From an uncultured Lachnospiraceae bacterium (GTDB lineage Bacteria; Bacillota; Clostridia; Lachnospirales; Lachnospiraceae), in NCBI GenBank assembly GCA_900544445.1, contig UQVK01000077.1, positions 1 to 19,137 of the forward strand: a stretch of DNA of 19,137 bases. The letters run 5' to 3'. The position numbers and the translations under genes were made by a program. Positions 15,717 through 19,137 of this stretch are shown here, piece by piece. The stretch's first letter is position 1, and each line of letters opens with the position of its first letter. The notes beneath the pieces were generated by a model that was given only the letters and a program-made list of their open reading frames with translations, made no database searches and was not told the DNA's origin.

Positions 15717-15741
15717 TAGGAAAAACAGCCTCCCCTGTTCC

Positions 15742-16581
15742 TCATCCCAGCGGCTGCGGGTCAGGATAGTCCGGTTTCGGATACCCCAGTGCCGCAATAT
15801 TTTCTTCCGTCAGCTTCTGGAAAGAAATATCCATTTTCGCCGCCCCATCCAGCCAGGAGTTTCTCCATTCCTCATATTCCTCCCCGTCTACCGTCTGAAT
15901 CCCTTCATATTGCCCGTCCCAGTCAGCCGGAAGAATAAAGTAAACCATACCGTCTCCGTCGGTATCTGTCTCTGCCGGAAAAGAGTTTCCACTGTAGTCC
16001 TCTTCCCTTACGCTCTTTTCCCAGGCATCTGCTCCGCCGACAGACCGATAGGTATCACTTCCGGTATCATAAGCATAAACGAAATAGGGCCATAAAGAGT
16101 TCGACAGTCCCTGGTTATGAGACCATCCAATTTCCACCGTTCCATTTTCATAAAAGGTCTGGTCTGGAAATCCCAACAGCTCCTCATGGAAATGCCCATC
16201 CTCATAACCATAAATGATCTGTACCATTCCTGACATGCTGGCGCCTGACCACAGAAGCAGCAGCTCCTCCCGCCCGTCTCCGTCTATATCCGTCACAGCA
16301 AAGCCGTTTCCTTCAGCCGACTCCCTGTCCACATACTCTACTGCTCCGCCATCCGGCAGAATCCCCTGAAAATATACGTCCCATAACGCCTTTCCAAAGG
16401 CCTGCCTTCCATCTTCCAAAAGTCCGCCATTTTCGTCCATTGTGGCAGATGACAGGCCGCCAGCCTCATCCACGGATTCTGATAAAGGAACGGTTTCGCC
16501 GGAAATCTCTGCGTTTCGGCCGCAGGAAGCCAGAACTGTCATCGCAGCCAGAACGGACAACAGGAATCTTTCTTTTTTCAT
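15742..16581 (-). CDS. Putative lipoprotein with Asp-Gly repeat motifs
   Basis: The 279-aa product begins MKKERFLLSVLAAMTVLASCG, a signal peptide ending in a lipobox (LASC), so it should be lipid-anchored outside the membrane. The rest has two calcium-loop-like DxDxDG segments, VTDIDGDGREELLLLWSG (about 84-101) and ETDTDGDGMVYFIL (about 208-221), as in FG-GAP/VCBS-type beta-propeller repeats, separated by aromatic-rich segments. I do not recognise a specific family; a surface-exposed, possibly calcium-binding role is inferred. ATG at 16581 has AAGGAG 6 nt upstream. An in-frame start at 16614 would place charged residues ahead of the signal peptide and is rejected. It diverges from the M50 gene across 70 bp. 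Confidence 0.85.
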   Translation of the reverse strand: MKKERFLLSVLAAMTVLASCGRNAEISGETVPLSESVDEAGGLSSATMDENGGLLEDGRQAFGKALWDVYFQGILPDGGAVEYVDRESAEGNGFAVTDIDGDGREELLLLWSGASMSGMVQIIYGYEDGHFHEELLGFPDQTFYENGTVEIGWSHNQGLSNSLWPYFVYAYDTGSDTYRSVGGADAWEKSVREEDYSGNSFPAETDTDGDGMVYFILPADWDGQYEGIQTVDGEEYEEWRNSWLDGAAKMDISFQKLTEENIAALGYPKPDYPDPQPLG

Positions 16582-16597
16582 CCGTTTCTCCTTTTTC

Positions 16598-16626
16598 TTG
16601 AAACAATTACGCATGTGTTATATCAT
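16598..16626 (+). promoter_or_regulatory. Promoter of the M50-type peptidase gene
   Basis: TTGAAA (16598-16603), a 17-nt spacer and TATCAT (16621-16626) lie 26 bp before the start codon. They occupy the short gap shared with the divergent lipoprotein gene, whose own promoter could not be placed. Confidence 0.55.
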
Positions 16627-16651
16627 AAGAAAAAAGCGCTGAGGTGAACCA

Positions 16652-17182
16652 ATGAATCTGAAGGTCAAAAAAATATTATCCCTGTTTGCCAGTATTCTGA
16701 TCCTCATCCCCCTGTACGTCGCTCTGCACGAAGGCGGGCATGCTCTGACAGCGGTTCTGTGCGGCGCACGGATTACACAGTTCCGCATTCTGGGCGCATA
16801 CATGGCCTACGAGGGCGGCATATTCACTTCCCTCACGTTATCTCTGTTCCATATTTCGGGAATGCTGCTGCCCGTTCTTGTATCCATTCTTTACTCGCTG
16901 GCCTACCGAGGCAGAATAGAAAGTATCTTTTACCGGATTTTTTCCTTCCTCTTTATTCTCATTCCGACAGGCTCCATACTCGCATGGGTGATTGTGCCAA
17001 TTCTGTATCTGCTTGGTCAGGCGCCTCAGACGGATGACGCGGCAAAATTTATCGACAGCTCCGGTTTAAGTCCATGGGTCGTTCTTTTGGGCGCAATCCT
17101 GCTTTTTGCCTGCTGTCTTTTTCTTGTCTGGAAGAAAAAAATCGTTCAGAATTACTGGGCCGCTGTTAAGCGCGACATATAA
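16652..17182 (+). CDS. M50-like membrane metallopeptidase
   Basis: The 176-aa protein is a polytopic membrane protein with the zinc motif H26-E-G-G-H30 in the first helix (YVALHEGGHALTAVLCGA), the hallmark of the M50 site-2 protease clan. Further hydrophobic segments lie at about 55-75, 90-120 and 143-163, and a short basic C-terminus follows. It is small, lacks a PDZ domain and resembles the M50B-like group whose substrates are mostly unknown. ATG at 16652 has GAGGTGA 4 nt upstream. Its stop codon sits exactly where homology to a surface-protein fragment begins on the other strand (about 17178), so its 3' end may have been altered by the rearrangement there. Confidence 0.85.
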   Translation: MNLKVKKILSLFASILILIPLYVALHEGGHALTAVLCGARITQFRILGAYMAYEGGIFTSLTLSLFHISGMLLPVLVSILYSLAYRGRIESIFYRIFSFLFILIPTGSILAWVIVPILYLLGQAPQTDDAAKFIDSSGLSPWVVLLGAILLFACCLFLVWKKKIVQNYWAAVKRDI

Positions 17183-17326
17183 AAGGGCAAGATTCACAGC
17201 GTCCTGTTTCTCTTTTCCTAAGTTGTTCCACACCACAGAAGCGTCCTTCTCCAGTGTGTTCCCGGTATGCAGAGAGATTCCCGGCTCGATACAGTAGGCA
17301 TTTTCTCCATCCGCATACTGCTCCAC
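17178..17326 (-). pseudogene. Fragment of a thioester-domain surface protein
   Basis: About 50 residues, from VEQYADGENAYCIEPGISLH through NNLGKEKQDAVNLALLY, match the N-terminal part of the thioester (TQXA/TED) domain of Gram-positive adhesins. In those proteins the Cys of YCIEPG forms the bond with a Gln further on. The fragment starts with no ribosome site right after an in-frame TAG that closes the parB remnant, and it ends where the antisense of the M50 gene begins, so the rest of the adhesin is lost. Confidence 0.75.
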
Positions 17327-17645
17327 CTAGTTCGGCTTTTCCTCAGTCATGATCGACAGGATCACGTCCTCATTCAGCTTTCCTACCTTTGCAAACTTTC
17401 TCATTTGTTCTGCCTGGTCTTCCTTCCTGTCTTTTCATTGCGTCCAGTTTCATCTTATAGGCAAAGGCTTTTTCTGACGGTAAGATTTTCTCCCTTTGCA
17501 GGTTAGAGTCCACCATGATAATAATAGCTTCATCATCTGTCAGATTTCGCACAATGCATGGCATATCCATTTTTCCGGCAAGTTCACTTGCTAATTTTCT
17601 CCGGTGTCCTGCCACCATTTCATAACCGCCTTCCGGTTTCGGGCG
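17327..17645 (-). pseudogene. parB: parB remnant, fused and internally deleted
   Basis: Read downward from 17645, RPKPEGGYEMVAGHRRKLA through DDEAIIIMVDSNLQREKILP to MKRQEGRPG is the conserved ParB/Srx nuclease-fold region of partition proteins. The N-terminus is missing, replaced by an in-frame join to parA. At about 17416 the frame shifts and the sequence jumps to AEQMRKFAKVGKLNEDVILS, a piece normally much nearer the C-terminus, ending at TAG 17327-17329. The helix-turn-helix region between is deleted. It is non-functional and marks a lost plasmid or conjugative element. Confidence 0.85.
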
Positions 17646-18344
17646 CTTTGCTGGAAGATACTGGGCCTGCACTGGAACAATCACACTATCAGACGCCGCC
17701 AATGCATTGATCGTCAGCATATCCAAACCTAGCATACAGTCAATCAGCACATAGTCGTATCCGCTTTTCACTTCATTCAGACAATTTTTCAGCGTAAGTT
17801 CCCGGCTTGTGGCATTGACAAGCATAACTTCCAGTCCCGCCAGTTCGATATTGGACGGGGTCAGATCGACATCTTCCTCATGGTGTAAAATGATTATACT
17901 GGATCGCTTTGAGCCATCGGACCGGATTTTGAGAGCCACCATTCTGGAGAATGAGAGCCAGTCAAAATCTATGATTTTGTTTTCAACAGATTACTTGCTG
18001 GAACAATCAAGCAAAATCAAAGTGACTCTGTACCATTGGGACTATGGCTCTGATTTTGCCGGACAGATGGCTCTGCCACACCATAATAACCAGTGTAAAA
18101 TACCGGCGTGGCTATCCATTTCCCTGTCATCCACAATCCCCTCCAACTGTGTGGCAAGTGTCACAGAAAGGTTATCCTGCTCCGGCCATCCCAGTGAGGT
18201 TGTCAGATCGCCCCGTGGATCAGCGTCCACTAAAAGAACCTTTTTCCCTTCTCTGGCAAGTCCGATTCCCAAGTTGACGGTTGTGGTGTTTTTTCCCGTT
18301 CCGCCTTTCTGATTGGCAATCGCAATTACTTTGCAATTTGCCAT
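17646..18344 (-). pseudogene. parA: parA remnant split by a small insertion
   Basis: The first part (18344 to about 18102) encodes [20 protein letters not shown] and [17 protein letters not shown], the N-terminal half of a ParA ATPase. The second part (17882 to 17646) continues with HEEDVDLTPSNIELAGLEVM, YDYVLIDCM and VIVPVQAQYLPAK. A 201-bp insertion with a 9-bp duplication separates them, and the last third of ParA is deleted at the join with parB. The Walker A threonine is Asn (KGGTGKN for KGGxGKT), a further inactivating change. AGGAGG precedes ATG at 18344. Such ParA/ParB pairs are typical of Tn1549/CTn-type integrative elements. Confidence 0.9.
17883..18101. mobile_element. MITE-like insertion in parA with 9-bp target duplication
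   Basis: The 9-bp direct repeat GTGTAAAAT (17883-17891 and 18093-18101) flanks a 201-bp insert (17892-18092). Removing the insert plus one repeat restores the ParA reading ...GILH-HEEDVDL.... The insert has imperfect terminal inverted repeats over about 45 bp: both ends, read inward, share TTAT near the tip, then GAGCCATC, CCGG and GAGCCA. GAGCCA recurs three times on the left and twice on the right. It codes for nothing, so it is a non-autonomous element moved by an unidentified transposase. Confidence 0.8.
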
Positions 18345-18425
18345 GTAGTTCCCTCCTTTCCTAAATTTAAGATAGTGTCAATAGTTTTTCGCAAAATCAA
18401 AACCTAGCCGTTTAGCAGCCGGTAG

Positions 18426-19079
18426 TCAGCCGGCTATGATATCAGACAGCAGATCCTCTTCTGATTTGAAAAGATGATCCATATTCATATAGCGTCTGGC
18501 TCCCCAACTGGTTGCTGCTACATGACGCAGTCTGGCACATACGAGCATCAAGGCACTCTGCCCGTCAGGAAAAGCACCGATCGCTTTTGTACGGCGTTTA
18601 ATCTCACGGTTGAGGCGCTCAATAGCGTTATTGGTCCGGATCCGGGTCCAATGCTGCGTAGGAAAATCCATATAGGTCAAGGTTTCTTCGATTCCGTCCT
18701 CTACCTTCTTGGCAGCTTTAGCAAGCTTCATGGCCCGGAGTTTCTCCGCTACCTGGATTGCTTTTTCACGGGCGGCTTCCTTGCTTTCCTGCGCATGGAT
18801 CGCCTTGAGCATAAGCGCTACCGTTTTCATCTTGTTACGGGGGGTAACAGAAAATATATTTCTGTAAAAATGAACCGTACAGCGCTGATATCTGGCATCC
18901 GGAAAGACTTCCGGAATGGTTTCAAGCATACCGAGATTCTTATCGCCGATGATCAAACGTACACCAGTAAGCCCGCGTTCTTTCAACCATACGAAGAAAG
19001 AACGCCAGCTTTCACGATCCTCTTTCATCCCTTCCGCAGCGCCAAGGATTTCCCGGCAGCCATCTTGTGAATATTCCGT
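18426..19079 (-). pseudogene. C-terminal part of an IS256-family transposase
   Basis: The open frame covers about 217 residues of a Mutator/IS256-type transposase: REILGAAEGMKEDRESW, then IIGDKNLGMLETIPEVFPDA with the second catalytic Asp, RCTVHFYRNIFSVTP, and the third acidic residue in NAIERLNREIKRRTKAIG. The N-terminal half with the first Asp is not present. Going upstream, the frame meets TAA at 19080-19082 and the remaining 55 bases to the window edge do not continue the protein. It is therefore truncated or interrupted. Its left end lies near 18370, about 25 bp before the parA start, where the terminal repeat should be. Confidence 0.85.
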
Positions 19080-19137
19080 TTACAAAGTGCACACTTTTCG
19101 CTGATCAGGTGCATCCCTTCCGGTAAGCCAGTGCAGG

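Noticed and set aside
17370..17942. Intact 190-aa ParA-like gene
   Set aside because: It begins inside the MITE-like insert and joins middle-ParA to middle-ParB, so it is a fusion of two broken genes.

Overview
The window looks like a chromosome segment of an anaerobic, probably spore-forming gut Firmicute, most likely family Lachnospiraceae. This is inferred from gene content: a Re-citrate-synthase-like gene beside a eukaryote-like NADP isocitrate dehydrogenase, a very cysteine-rich chorion-like small protein, strong GGAGG ribosome sites, and remnants of a conjugative-element partition module. No rRNA, tRNA or CRISPR array was seen.

Layout. Bases 1-2840 (minus strand) hold a bidirectional-looking hairpin terminator, then an MGMT-fold alkyltransferase-like protein, a flavin reductase, an XRE-type regulator with two membrane helices, and an AIM24-family protein. 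Bases 2980-7240 (minus) form one operon: Re-citrate-synthase-like enzyme, GntR/FCD regulator, icd, a structured repeat, then a GtrA-like membrane protein and a terminator-like hairpin. A consensus promoter with a palindromic GntR-type operator on its -10 box drives it. Bases 7316-8266 encode a leaderless subtilisin-like protease. It diverges from a plus-strand group (8434-9758): the cysteine-rich small protein with a sigma-K-like promoter, then two unrecognised genes.

Bases 9800-13798 (minus) are a three-gene ABC/gliding-type export operon: ATPase, fused permease-GldG protein, DUF4340 protein. A second copy of the structured repeat lies between the last two genes. Enolase (14225-15523) follows, with a good promoter, a palindrome at the predicted start site, a structured leader and a strong terminator. 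A lipoprotein gene and an M50-type membrane metallopeptidase gene diverge from a 70-bp gap near 16.6 kb. From about 17178 to the right edge the DNA is a graveyard of mobile-element genes: a thioester-domain surface-protein fragment, an internally deleted parB fused to parA, a parA split by a 201-bp MITE-like insertion with a 9-bp target duplication, and the C-terminal half of an IS256-family transposase.

The most interesting signal is the pair of structured repeats at about 3472-3627 and 10415-10567. Their stems differ in sequence but stay paired, their loops and linkers are conserved, and each is flanked by a duplicated Shine-Dalgarno region of the downstream gene. Removing the second copy in silico restores a classic ATGA stop/start overlap, which suggests a small mobile structured element that targets ribosome-binding sites inside operons.
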